From CAWKKW01 sp963850345 (lineage in GTDB: Bacteria; Acidobacteriota; Terriglobia; Terriglobales; Acidobacteriaceae): a DNA stretch of 64,000 nt. Below are positions 43,827-52,690 of this stretch, one piece after another (positions within the stretch are counted from its first letter, which is position 1; every line of letters starts with the position of its first letter). Both the position numbers and the translations under genes were made by a program. The stretch is taken from the NCBI GenBank assembly GCA_963850345.1, contig CAWKKW010000005.1, positions 124,001 through 188,000 of the forward strand, read 5' to 3'. The notes under the pieces are model-generated. The model worked only from the letters and a program-made list of their open reading frames with translations. It ran no database searches and had not been told where the DNA came from.

Positions 43827-44080
43827 GCTCATCCTTTTGGAACATTGCTGCGGCACGCGCATCTTTAAACTGCGAGCCTCAGGGGTTTGCCAGCACGCCG
43901 CCGTTACTGTTCCATTCCAGCCGCACACTATTCCGTTGGAGCAGCGCTGGCAAACGATATCCCTGGAAGTGGTTCAATGTTTCATAATGTGGACCTCGGT
44001 ACTCGTGCATTCTCCTTAAGTTAGGCTTGTGTCACTATGCATGCTTACTGGTCATCCATTATGCTTAGGATCGTCCCACG

Positions 44081-45175
44081 ATGTGGAACACTCCTATGAA
44101 GTCTCTTTTACGTGCATGCGCAATTCTGAAGATCTTTGCCGATGAAGCTGAGTGTCTGCGACTCTCGGAAGTTGTGGAGCGCACGGGGCTCCACAAGACC
44201 ACAGCCCTGCGTATGCTCTCGACTCTGGTCGCAGGCGAACTGCTGCTGCGAGTGGGGGAGAACAAGTACAAGCTGGCCATTCGCCGTCTCGGTAGAAAAC
44301 GTTACCGCTTCGGTTACGGAATGCAGAGCAGGGAGTTCAGCTTTAGCAGAGCGGTCGCAGACAGCCTTCAAAAGAGCGCGGCTGCTGCAGATGTTGACCT
44401 GCTTGTTCTCGACAATCAAGACAGCCCCGGAGTAGCGCTGCATAATGCAGACGTTTTCGCTCGAGAGCGCGTCGACCTGGTTATCGAATCCCAAACAGAT
44501 ACCCGCATCGCAGGACAGATCTCCGACCGTTTTCACGCGGCCTCCATCCCCGTCATTGCGCTTGAGATCCCTCACCCACAAACGGTGTTCTATGGCGCGA
44601 ACAACTCTCAGGCGGGACTGATCGCGGGTCGCTATCTCGCACGTTGGGCCGAGTCTCAATGGAAAGGCCAGGTCGACGAGCTGTGGCTGCTGGAGCTACC
44701 AAAGGCTGGTCAGATTCCCAACGCCCGCATTCTGGGCAGCATGCTCGGCGTGCTTGAGCGCCTTGTGTGGCTCTCGCAACGGCAAATCAAAGTGCTGCGA
44801 ACAAGCGGACACTACGAACAAACGCTGGCATTGACCCGGCGCCAGCTTCGCCGCAGCAAAGCGCAACGCATTTTGGTCGCTGCCATCAATGATCCTTGCG
44901 CGCTCGGCGCTCTGCAGGCATTTCGAGATGCGGACCGCGAAGAACATTGCGCAATTGTCGGCCACAATGCATCGCCCGACGTTCATCAGGAGCTGGCGAC
45001 TCGCGGTTCGCGGCTAGTTGGCTCGGTCGGCTATTTTCCCGAGCGGTATGGAGAAGGGGTTTTGCCTCTGGCGCTTGACTTGATGAATGGCCGCGCAGTT
45101 CCGCCCGCCACCTTTGTGAAGCACGAGATGGTCACTCCAGCGAACCTGCGCTCGTTCTATCCAGCAGGAAGATAG
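44081..45175 (+). CDS. IclR-type HTH fused to a periplasmic-binding-protein fold: sugar-responsive regulator
   Basis: A 364-residue two-part protein. Residues 1-70 are an IclR-like winged helix: 'LLRACAILKIFADEAECLRLSEVVERTGLHKTTALRMLSTL', read in segments. Residues 95-360 are a Peripla_BP_4-type sugar-binding fold: 'VDLVIESQTD', 'HAASIPVIALEIPHP', 'YGANNSQAGLIAGRYLA', 'VGHNASPDVHQELA', and 'VGSVGYFPERYGEGVLPLALDLMNG'. LacI-family proteins combine a different HTH with this fold; an IclR HTH in that position is unusual. No signal peptide is present, so it acts in the cytoplasm. It is divergent from the GH39-like gene and probably controls this locus. Confidence 0.85.
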   Translation: MWNTPMKSLLRACAILKIFADEAECLRLSEVVERTGLHKTTALRMLSTLVAGELLLRVGENKYKLAIRRLGRKRYRFGYGMQSREFSFSRAVADSLQKSAAAADVDLLVLDNQDSPGVALHNADVFARERVDLVIESQTDTRIAGQISDRFHAASIPVIALEIPHPQTVFYGANNSQAGLIAGRYLARWAESQWKGQVDELWLLELPKAGQIPNARILGSMLGVLERLVWLSQRQIKVLRTSGHYEQTLALTRRQLRRSKAQRILVAAINDPCALGALQAFRDADREEHCAIVGHNASPDVHQELATRGSRLVGSVGYFPERYGEGVLPLALDLMNGRAVPPATFVKHEMVTPANLRSFYPAGR

Positions 45176-45247
45176 TGATGCGTCGAGGGGGACCGGTTCA
45201 GGTCTTAGATATGGAACCAAGTCAGCGGGCCGTCGTCCTCGCCGGAC

Positions 45248-47113
45248 TTACTTAGGCTGAACCGGACCGAGTTCGGGATGATCCAGTCCTTCAAGTGGTT
45301 TGGCAGCGCCGCCATCCAGATCAAACACCACCACCTCGTTTTTGCCGGCTTGCAGGAAAGGTGCCGGAAGATACAGTGTCTTTTGCGGCCCGATGTTCCA
45401 GATCCTTCCCAGGGGATGACCGTTCACCCACGCAAAACCCTTCGCGTACTTACTTACATCCAGAAACGTGTCGCCCGGTTTCTCCACCGTGAACACGCCC
45501 TTGTAGAAGCAGGGCCCCTCGCACGATGCCTGCGAGTAGGTCAGAGTTGACATGTTATCCATCGGTACGGAGTAGATACTCCAACCAGAAATCGACTTAC
45601 CCGCCAACCTAACCTGTCCGAGTATGCCCTTTCGTTCGCCACGAAGTGCCGCTGTGAAATTGATGCGTCCTGTATTTTCCACCAGAATATCGAGCGTAGA
45701 TGTGCCGCTCTTCAGTTGCAGCGGCGAGCTTGTCTGGCCAAGGTGGCGATCCACGGTTCCCTTGAGCACTCCGTCTACATAGATCAGTGCATAGTCATGC
45801 ACTTCGCCAGGCACGAGTTCCCCATTCACGGGCCCTGTAACCTGCGCACGGTAGAGTATGTACCCATAGGCCTGGTTCAAATCTTCCATCGGGAGCGGTT
45901 CAGGCGACGATGTGGATGGAGGCAGCGACTTCCAGAGAGAAGCGGATGCGGCGGGTGTAAAGGCAGGGATGTGAATGGCCTCAGCCACAGCGGGTACCGG
46001 CGGGGGAGTGACGTGCAGATCTTTGGCGATGAGTTCGCGAAAGGCTTCGTACTTCTTCGTCACTCTGCCGCTTTCATCCAGCGGAGCATCGTAATCATAA
46101 GAGGTCGCGTCCGGCTGGTAGTCCTTGCCGCTGCTGTTCGCGCCGTTCATCCATCCGAAACTGGTACCTCCATGGAACATGTAGAAGCTGAGCGAATATC
46201 CCTGCTTTAACATCCAGTCCACATTGGCGAGCTCATTGTGCAAATTGGTATGCGCGTGTTTCCCACCCCAGTGATCAAACCAACCCGCCCAGTACTCACT
46301 GTTGATGAAGGGACCCTCGGGCCGCTGTGTCTGTAATTGCGCGAACGCTTTGCGCGCCGCCTCGGGATCATCGCCACCGCCGAAGTTGATGCCGACAGGT
46401 AATTCCTTCAGAGAGCCGTTGGCCACCTGCTCCGGTCCGTCTGCGGTGTAGAGTTGCGACTTAGTAAAACCGGCGTCGACCATGACGTGATGGATCTGCT
46501 CCATGTAACCGTGGTCGTTGCCAAAGGAACCATATTCATTTTCGACCTGAACGAGGATGATCGGTCCACCATTGCCGATCTGAAGTGGCGCCAGTTCCTC
46601 TCCGAGGCGCTTGAGCCATCGCTCCACCCGAGCCATAAATTTGGGATCGCTGCTGCGAATCAGCATGGAACGGTCCTTCAGCAGCCAAGCCGGATACCCC
46701 CCGAATTCCCACTCGGCACACACGTAGGGCCCTGGCCGCAATATCACATACAGCCCCTCCTGCTGTGCTTCGCGAACAAACTCGGCTACATCTCTCTGCC
46801 CGCTGAAGTCATACACTCCAGGCGTCTGCTCATGCTCGTTCCAGAAGACGTAGGTTGTGATGGTATTCAGCCCCATCGCCTTCGCCATGCGCATGCGGTC
46901 GCGCCAGTAGGCCCTTGGGATACGCGGGTAGTGCATCTCGCCGGAGAGGATCTGCATGGGCTTGCCGTCGAGCAAAAACTTGCCGCCCTCCGCCACGAAG
47001 GTATGAGGTTGCCCGCTGGATGTGGGCTGAGTCTGCTGGCAAAAGGCGGTGGGAAGGTTCGGCGAACCAATTAAGAGGCTGGCAAGCAAGACATACTTAG
47101 AGAACTGGCGCAC
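45248..47113 (-). CDS. GH35 beta-galactosidase, exported
   Basis: A 621-residue enzyme with a signal peptide (about 1-25); the start is GTG at 47113 with AAGGA upstream. The TIM-barrel carries 'LSGEMHYPRIPRAYWRDRM', 'FWNEHEQTPGVYDFSG', the acid/base Glu193 in 'QVENEYGSF' and the nucleophile Glu273 in 'FINSEYWAGWFDHWG'. C-terminal beta domains (about 400-600) contain 'GFAWVNGHPLGRIWNIGPQKTLYLPAPFL', read in segments. Family members hydrolyse beta-galactosyl linkages of galactans, xyloglucan or glycoproteins. It is convergent with the IclR-PBP gene. Confidence 0.94.
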   Translation of the reverse strand: MRQFSKYVLLASLLIGSPNLPTAFCQQTQPTSSGQPHTFVAEGGKFLLDGKPMQILSGEMHYPRIPRAYWRDRMRMAKAMGLNTITTYVFWNEHEQTPGVYDFSGQRDVAEFVREAQQEGLYVILRPGPYVCAEWEFGGYPAWLLKDRSMLIRSSDPKFMARVERWLKRLGEELAPLQIGNGGPIILVQVENEYGSFGNDHGYMEQIHHVMVDAGFTKSQLYTADGPEQVANGSLKELPVGINFGGGDDPEAARKAFAQLQTQRPEGPFINSEYWAGWFDHWGGKHAHTNLHNELANVDWMLKQGYSLSFYMFHGGTSFGWMNGANSSGKDYQPDATSYDYDAPLDESGRVTKKYEAFRELIAKDLHVTPPPVPAVAEAIHIPAFTPAASASLWKSLPPSTSSPEPLPMEDLNQAYGYILYRAQVTGPVNGELVPGEVHDYALIYVDGVLKGTVDRHLGQTSSPLQLKSGTSTLDILVENTGRINFTAALRGERKGILGQVRLAGKSISGWSIYSVPMDNMSTLTYSQASCEGPCFYKGVFTVEKPGDTFLDVSKYAKGFAWVNGHPLGRIWNIGPQKTLYLPAPFLQAGKNEVVVFDLDGGAAKPLEGLDHPELGPVQPK

Positions 47114-47609
47114 AGGTGCAATCCTTCGAAGCGGAGTTCCGGACTATGACTACGGTTCGGTCCAGGGCTGGAACGAAGGTAAGCGCATACATCGGCGATT
47201 GTCCAGATGGAGCAGGTTGCGAAGACGCATAACCGCTCATGCCATGCGAAGTGTTTGAGACAGACAACTACTCTGTGGCGGTCGCCCCTTTGCAGGCGAC
47301 GGATTCGAGATCGGCCTGGGCCAGATCAATTTGGTCGAGCAAATGGTGGTGAAAGTCTCGTGACCCCAATCCGCAATCCAAGCAGCGAAAGCGCCATGCC
47401 CCGAGACTTTCTGTCTCGGTCTCCACATGTGCGTGAGTGCCTATAGTTCGGATTGGTTCCTCGCCCATAGGTTTTTCGAGTGAAACCTTACCCCAAAATG
47501 ACGTCGAGTCTGCTTGGCCACTTGACCATACATCTGCTTTATGAAGAAAGCCTGAATGCCGCGATACCTCCTCGTCAAAGCTCTCGCGCACCGGTGATAG
47601 ACTCGCGCC
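47114..47609. other. 496-bp gap between the GH35 gene and tmk
   Basis: No convincing gene is present. The gap contains a perfect hairpin at 47401-47419 and a 15-base repeat of GCGCCATGCCCCGAG at 47391-47405 and 47605-47619, the second copy spanning the tmk start. Promoters for the two divergent genes must lie here, but I could not place clear -35/-10 boxes. Confidence 0.5.
47401..47419. repeat. Perfect 7-bp hairpin
   Basis: CCGAGAC-TTTCT-GTCTCGG. No T-tract follows on either strand, so it is not an obvious terminator. It may be a 5' leader structure or an operator. Confidence 0.35.
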
Positions 47610-48305
47610 ATGCCCCGAGGTTTTTTTCTCACGTTTGAAGGCTTGGACGGTTCGGGCAAGACGACGCAACTCCGCAAGCTGGCGTCGTGGCTTGAGGCGC
47701 ACGACGAGACGCCGCTGATCACGCGACAACCGGGCGGAACTCGGATCGGCGATCGGATTCGCAAGCTGCTGCTGGATTCGCGGACAGATCGGATTTCGCC
47801 GCTCGCCGAACTAGGCTTGATGTTTTCAGACCGGGCGCAGACCATTGAGGAAGTCATCGTGCCGGCGTTGGCAGCCGGCCGCATCGTGCTCTGCGATCGC
47901 TTCACCGACTCGACCGAGGCGTATCAGGGTGGAGGACGCGGGCTGGGCAGCCAAATCGTTCGGCAACTGCATGCGACCTTGTGCGGCGGCCTGCAGCCGG
48001 ACCTTACTCTGCTTCTCTTGCCCAACTTTGCCGACTGTCTCTTCCGGGCTCGCAGACGAAACGATCGCGTGTCGCAGACGGGCAAAGATGAGGGCCGCTT
48101 CGAACGCGAAGGTGATCTGTTTTACCAGCGGGTTTTTGAGAAATACGAGGAGATAGCAGCACGTGAGCCGGAACGCGTGGCTGTGATTCACAGCAATGAA
48201 TCGATCGAAGAGATACACCATCAGATCGTAAGCATTGTGGAGCAGCGCTTGCGCAGTCGACTTGCGGCGGTTCACTCTTTACCTAGCGATGACCGCGACC
48301 TCTGA
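47610..48305 (+). CDS. tmk: Thymidylate kinase
   Basis: This 231-residue enzyme phosphorylates dTMP to dTDP. P-loop 'FEGLDGSGKTTQ' is at residues 9-20. The DR motif follows as 'LCDRFTDSTEAYQGGGRGL' and an RQPGG segment contacts the substrate. The LID region reads 'RNDRVSQTGKDEGRFEREG'. The length is slightly above the usual 210. The 3' end overlaps the start of the cytochrome P450 gene by 17 bp, so the two are probably co-transcribed. Confidence 0.95.
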   Translation: MPRGFFLTFEGLDGSGKTTQLRKLASWLEAHDETPLITRQPGGTRIGDRIRKLLLDSRTDRISPLAELGLMFSDRAQTIEEVIVPALAAGRIVLCDRFTDSTEAYQGGGRGLGSQIVRQLHATLCGGLQPDLTLLLLPNFADCLFRARRRNDRVSQTGKDEGRFEREGDLFYQRVFEKYEEIAAREPERVAVIHSNESIEEIHHQIVSIVEQRLRSRLAAVHSLPSDDRDL

Positions 48306-49704
48306 CTCTCGCAGCGCAGCGCCCGCCGAAAGCGGTGATACCCCAGTCCAGGAGCGCGATGGATACCGCTATCCGCCGGGGCTCGAACGCAATCTTCCTT
48401 TCTACATGGCGTCCCGGTTCTTTCGGCCGGGAAACCCTATCCTGCTCTTCGAGCACCTGGTAAAAACCTATGGCCGGGTCTCGCACTACAAGCTCGGATG
48501 GAACCACATCGTCTTCATCAACGATGCCGAGATGATCCGCGAGATTCTCATCAACCAGCCTCAAAACTTCATCAAGGAACGAACCCAGCGCCGGATGAAG
48601 ATCCTCTTGGGTGAGGGGCTGATCACCAGCGACGGCGAGATTCACAGGAGGCAGCGGCGCATTGCCGCTCCGGCGTTCCATCGCCAGCGCATCCAGGCTT
48701 ACGGCGCCATCATGGTCGAACGCGCCGCGACCATGCGCCTGGGATGGCGTCCCGGCCAGCATATCGACGCATCGGCAGAGATGATGCGATTGGCTCTCCA
48801 GATTGTCGCGAAAACGCTGTTCAACACCGATGTGACGCGCGACGTGCAGCGCATCAACGATGAAGTGAACGCGATCATGAACCTCTACAACTTTCTCATC
48901 GCGCTGCCTAAGGCCGAGCGGATGCTGCATTTGCCCATACCCGGTCTGATGCGATTTCGCCGCGCACGCAAGCGTCTCGACGCTGTCGTACACCGCATCA
49001 TCGAGCAGCACCGAGCGGACGGCGTCGATCGCGGCGACCTGCTCTCGATGTTGATGGCGGCCCGCGATGAAGAGGCCGACCACTCCGGCATGACCGACGA
49101 ACAGCTTCGCGACGAAGTGCTTACGATCTTTCTCGCCGGGTATGAGACAGTCGCGAACGCACTCGCCTGGACGTGGCTGCTCCTAGGCCAGAATCCAGCG
49201 GCCGAAGCGCGTATGCATCAGGAGATCGACGATGTGCTGGGTGGCCGGCTCCCCACATTACAAGATCTTCCGCAGTTACGATATACAGAGATGGTGCTGG
49301 CGGAATCGATGCGCCTCTACCCACCTGCGTGGGCCATGGGCCGGCAGGCGACCCGCGACATCCGCCTGGGCCCCTACCATCTGCCCGCCGGCACTTACCT
49401 GTTCTTCAGCCAATACATGATGCAGCGCAGCCCAGAGAACTTTCCTGACCCTTTGCGCTTCGATCCGGAGCGATTCACCCCCGAGCAGAAGGCTGCCCGG
49501 CCCAAGTTCGCCTACTTCCCGTTCGGCGGCGGCAATCGCCAATGTATCGGCGAATCCTTCGCCTGGATGGAAGGCGTCCTGATCCTTGCGACGATCGCTC
49601 AACGGTGGAAGCTGCGGCTGGTGCCCAATCAGCGAGTTGACGTGCAGCCGAAGATTACGCTGCGTCCGAAATATCCCATTCACGTCATCCTCGATCCGCG
49701 GTAG
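48289..49704 (+). CDS. Cytochrome P450
   Basis: A 471-residue P450 from the ATG at 48289, soluble by sequence. The I-helix motif 'FLAGYETVANAL' supplies the AGxxT oxygen-activation site; ExxR is in 'ESMRLYP', and the haem ligand is Cys419 in 'FPFGGGNRQCIGESFA'. The N-terminal part 'GLERNLPFYMASRFFRPGNPI' resembles bacterial P450s near the CYP102/CYP4 group. The natural substrate is unknown, and no ferredoxin or reductase gene is adjacent. It overlaps tmk by 17 bp, a link without obvious metabolic sense. Confidence 0.93.
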   Translation: MTATSDSRSAAPAESGDTPVQERDGYRYPPGLERNLPFYMASRFFRPGNPILLFEHLVKTYGRVSHYKLGWNHIVFINDAEMIREILINQPQNFIKERTQRRMKILLGEGLITSDGEIHRRQRRIAAPAFHRQRIQAYGAIMVERAATMRLGWRPGQHIDASAEMMRLALQIVAKTLFNTDVTRDVQRINDEVNAIMNLYNFLIALPKAERMLHLPIPGLMRFRRARKRLDAVVHRIIEQHRADGVDRGDLLSMLMAARDEEADHSGMTDEQLRDEVLTIFLAGYETVANALAWTWLLLGQNPAAEARMHQEIDDVLGGRLPTLQDLPQLRYTEMVLAESMRLYPPAWAMGRQATRDIRLGPYHLPAGTYLFFSQYMMQRSPENFPDPLRFDPERFTPEQKAARPKFAYFPFGGGNRQCIGESFAWMEGVLILATIAQRWKLRLVPNQRVDVQPKITLRPKYPIHVILDPR

Positions 49705-49772
49705 CCTTTCCCGCCCGGTACACTGCACCGGGGCACACGGTCTGCTAGGCTTGCCTTAAGGACACCGCATTC

Positions 49773-50627
49773 GTGGGATTCAAGGATTTCGTGGGCAACG
49801 AGGTCGCCGTGAGGCACCTGCGCGAGAGCATCGCCGCAGGGCGTCTGCCGCACTCGCTTATCCTCTCCGGTCCTCGGGGCGCCGGGAAGTACACGCTGGC
49901 CTTGATGCTCGCTCAAGCCATCAATTGCCTTCAGCCGACGGAGACGGATGGGCTGCCGGACTTCTGTGGTGTCTGCCGCAACTGCACCCGCATTGCCGCC
50001 GCCGCCCCGCTGGAGGAGCGAGTGGCAGAAGCGATCGCTGCACGCGAAGAGCTTCGGGACGCGGACAAGAAAGATACGCGCATCCTGGTGCAGACGCATC
50101 CTGACGTGCTGGTGGTCCCGCCCGATCCTCCGCAACTGCTGATCAAGTTAGGCCAGGTGCGCCGGGTGATCGGCGAAATGTATCGCATGCCCGCCGAGGC
50201 TCGCCGAGCCGTCTACATCTTCACCAGTGCGGCCTTCATGAAAGAAGCAGCGAATTCCCTGCTCAAGGTGCTGGAGGAGCCACCGGACTTCGCCAGCATC
50301 TTTCTGCTCGCGGAGAATCCCGGCGAACTGCTCCCCACCATCCGCTCCCGGGCTGGGCTGGTTCGGCTGGGTGCATTGCCGCTGGAGCAAATCGAAGCGC
50401 TGCTAGCCGAACGACGGATGGATTGGAAGCCGGCGCAGCGGGCGCTGGTGGCCCGCCTTGCCGAAGGGGCAGCAGGTCGGGCCCTCGCCTTCCCCCTGGA
50501 TCAGTACCTGGCAAATCGCGTGGACGCGCTCACGATCCTGAGGAACGCAACCCAGGACGCCGATTACTCCACCTTGTTTCGTATGACGGAGACTTACCGC
50601 GCGGGCGCCGAAGGGCAAGAGAAATGA
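49773..50627 (+). CDS. holB: DNA polymerase III delta' subunit, N-terminal part (split gene)
   Basis: HolB is part of the sliding-clamp loader. The 284-residue frame (GTG start at 49773) has a Walker-A-like 'GPRGAGKYT' at 33-41, a zinc module with Cys52, Cys65, Cys68 and Cys71, and 'SLLKVLEEPP' and 'TIRSRA' blocks. It stops at TGA after 'EGQEK', within the linker to the C-terminal helical domain. Inserting a single A into the AAA run at 50622-50624 would continue the frame into the next gene without a break. The intact protein would have about 395 residues. The family is normally 320-390 residues. Confidence 0.9.
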   Translation: MGFKDFVGNEVAVRHLRESIAAGRLPHSLILSGPRGAGKYTLALMLAQAINCLQPTETDGLPDFCGVCRNCTRIAAAAPLEERVAEAIAAREELRDADKKDTRILVQTHPDVLVVPPDPPQLLIKLGQVRRVIGEMYRMPAEARRAVYIFTSAAFMKEAANSLLKVLEEPPDFASIFLLAENPGELLPTIRSRAGLVRLGALPLEQIEALLAERRMDWKPAQRALVARLAEGAAGRALAFPLDQYLANRVDALTILRNATQDADYSTLFRMTETYRAGAEGQEK

Positions 50628-50959
50628 TCGGCTTGATTCGCGCGCTGTACAGTCTGCTCGAAGATATCCTGCTTGCGCAGTCCGGGTGTGGTGCGCTGGT
50701 TCGAAACATCGATATCACGCAGGAAGTGCTCCGGATTTCCGGCTCCGTTTCGCTTGAATGGGTAGAAGGCGCAGTACGCGGCCTTGGTCAGGTTGAGAGC
50801 GGAATGCGACGTAACCTGTTGCGTTCACTGGCACTCGATTCCTTTGCCGGACAATTGGCCGAGGCCGAATTCGCCATCGTAACAACGGTCGACTCACTTC
50901 CTGTGAATTGGCACTGGATTCTCGAGCCAACCTCGGCTACCATTCTCTCCATAAGCTAA
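50624..50959 (+). CDS. holB: DNA polymerase III delta' C-terminal domain (split from holB)
   Basis: ATGA overlaps the stop of the previous frame. The 111-residue product, 'GLIRALYSLLEDILLAQSG' and 'VRGLGQVESGMRRNLLRSLALDSFAGQLAE' in segments, matches the collar/helical C-terminal domain of delta' proteins and would not be stable alone in the usual clamp loader. The last 30 residues are less typical. The best reading is one gene broken by a one-base loss in an A run; a coupled two-protein arrangement by stop-start overlap is possible. Confidence 0.75.
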   Translation: MIGLIRALYSLLEDILLAQSGCGALVRNIDITQEVLRISGSVSLEWVEGAVRGLGQVESGMRRNLLRSLALDSFAGQLAEAEFAIVTTVDSLPVNWHWILEPTSATILSIS

Positions 50960-51087
50960 GGGAAATGTACTTGCGGTTCGCTGAGCTAACACCGGCTTAG
51001 CCATGACTGGAGCTACAGCGATCTACCCACGGGCGATCAACCCAAGGGTATCGCTGTGCATCCAAAGTGGCAGTTTTGCCTAAATTT

Positions 51088-51552
51088 ATGTCAAATCCTT
51101 CGTTCGTGCCCGCATCGGGCTCAAAAGACATGCGTGTCGAACCCGCGTCCGCTGCTCCAGGAAGCGGTGCAGCGCGAGGCAACGGCCATGCTGCCAGCGT
51201 CGCAGCGAACGTGCTCGGACCGAGAAAACTGGTTCGCCCCACGCTGCCCGATCGCCCCATGGGACCACGTTCGGTCAGTAGTCGCGGGTCTTCAGCTGTC
51301 CTGGCGCACCATGCGGCCCTGGGCAACGGGATAGCCGCTTCGCAGGAAAGCACCCATGCCGAGGCCTTCTACTTTCAAAAGCAGGTGCAGACGCAGACGC
51401 TGATGGTCTTCGTGCTGGAAGATGGCGAGCAGGTGGAAGGCTACATCGAGTGGTATGACCGCAACTCCATCAAGGTACGTAACAGCGGCCGCACTCTGAT
51501 CTACAAATCCAGCATCAAGTATTTATATAAGGCCGGCGAAAACCACTCGTAG
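51088..51552 (+). CDS. Hfq-like RNA-binding Sm-fold protein with a disordered N-terminal extension
   Basis: From the ATG at 51088 the product has 154 residues. Residues 90-150 match the Hfq/Sm fold: 'FYFQKQVQTQTLMVFVLEDGEQVEGYIEWYDRNSIKVR' and 'RTLIYKSSIKYLY', where the last block corresponds to the Sm2 (YKHAIS) motif. This domain should form a ring that binds RNA. The first 90 residues are rich in Ser, Ala, Gly and Pro, lack predicted structure and are much longer than in enterobacterial Hfq, whose tail is C-terminal instead. It is likely the acidobacterial Hfq equivalent. Confidence 0.78.
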   Translation: MSNPSFVPASGSKDMRVEPASAAPGSGAARGNGHAASVAANVLGPRKLVRPTLPDRPMGPRSVSSRGSSAVLAHHAALGNGIAASQESTHAEAFYFQKQVQTQTLMVFVLEDGEQVEGYIEWYDRNSIKVRNSGRTLIYKSSIKYLYKAGENHS

Positions 51553-51559
51553 CTTCTTC

Positions 51560-52612
51560 CTATTCCGTTCGCGCCGCCTTGCGTAGCCGATCGCAAATGG
51601 CCGCGCCGATTCCTGCATTCGAAGGCAGTGGGCACACAATCACCGTCGCTCCTTCGCGATCCAACTCACGCAGACCCGCGAACAACCGCTGCGCCAATTC
51701 TTCTTCATCGGACCACGCACCCCAGCGATAGACCAACGCATCTTCTTCCGGCGCGAAATCATCAGGAAGCATCAGGCCGAGCCGCTCGCCGGCACGCTTC
51801 GCCTCTCGGACGGCAAAGGCCAACGCGTCTCGTTGCGCGGTACCCGATCCCTCCACCAGTTGCAAGCGTGCGCGAGGCGCATAATGCCGCAGGCTGATGC
51901 CGGGAGATGGCATTGACTCTGGCTGCGCAGCTTTCAGGGTAGGGTCTTCTGCATAGGAACGTGCCGAACCGCAGACAGCGCGGATCTGTTCGACCGTGAT
52001 CACACCCGGCCGATAAACCAGCACTGGTTGTTCGGAGACATCGACGACCGTGGATTCGAGTCCGTGCGTTGTCTCACCTGCATCCAGAACCGCGTGGATG
52101 CGGCCATCCAGATCTTCAAGCACATGATCGGCAAGCGTGGGACTCGTGCGCCCGAAGGAGTTGGCACTCGGCGCCGCAATCGGCACCCCGGCCTGACGGA
52201 TCAACTCCAGCGCGACCGGATGCGAGGGCATACGCACCCCTACCTTGCTGCGGCCCGCGGTCACTGACAGCGGCAGTTCCGGATGCCTCGGGACAAGAAT
52301 CGTAAGCGGCCCCGGCCAGAAGATCCTCATCAACTGCTCCGCGTCCGCCGGGATGGCTTCAGTGACGCGCGCCAGCATGGCCCGGTCTGAAACATGCACG
52401 ATCAGCGGGTCCCAATCGGGCCGCTGTTTTGCTTCGAAGATGCGCGCTACCGCGGCAGCGTCCATGGCGTTCGCGCCGAGGCCGTAGACCGTCTCCGTGG
52501 GAAACGCCACCAGGCCGCCCGATTGCAGAATCGAGGCTGCCTCACGCAGGGAGGCACGCGAGATTTCAGACTCGAGGTCCAGTGGGTCGACAGTAAGACG
52601 CAGCGTTCGCAT
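51560..52612 (-). CDS. L-threonylcarbamoyladenylate synthase (Sua5/YrdC/YwlC type)
   Basis: This 350-residue enzyme makes threonylcarbamoyl-AMP for the universal tRNA t6A modification. The YrdC domain (about 15-205) has 'SGGLVAFPTETVYGLGANA', 'KQRPDWDPLIVHV', 'FWPGPLTILV' and 'PIAAPSANSFGRTSPT'. A Sua5 C-terminal domain (about 215-345) with 'SPGISLRHYAPRA' completes it, as in long-form Sua5 proteins. The ATG at 52612 is favoured over the one six codons upstream. The divergent neighbour is the CYTH gene, 79 bp away. Confidence 0.95.
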   Translation of the reverse strand: MRTLRLTVDPLDLESEISRASLREAASILQSGGLVAFPTETVYGLGANAMDAAAVARIFEAKQRPDWDPLIVHVSDRAMLARVTEAIPADAEQLMRIFWPGPLTILVPRHPELPLSVTAGRSKVGVRMPSHPVALELIRQAGVPIAAPSANSFGRTSPTLADHVLEDLDGRIHAVLDAGETTHGLESTVVDVSEQPVLVYRPGVITVEQIRAVCGSARSYAEDPTLKAAQPESMPSPGISLRHYAPRARLQLVEGSGTAQRDALAFAVREAKRAGERLGLMLPDDFAPEEDALVYRWGAWSDEEELAQRLFAGLRELDREGATVIVCPLPSNAGIGAAICDRLRKAARTE

Positions 52613-52690
52613 GCAATTCGTATTATGCATTGTTCAACAATCGCCACGCCTCCGGACCCTTCTCTCGGCGCACGGCGGTATACTTCGGCC

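Noticed and set aside
47268..47468. A 66-residue minus-strand frame with one CxxC pair, upstream of the GH35 gene.
   Set aside because: No ribosome binding site, only one cysteine pair and no resemblance to a known family; I treat the gap as non-coding.
47391..47619. A 15-base direct repeat GCGCCATGCCCCGAG at the tmk start and 214 bp upstream.
   Set aside because: Similarity stops after the 15 bases, so it is probably chance or a very old remnant; no mobile-element signs.
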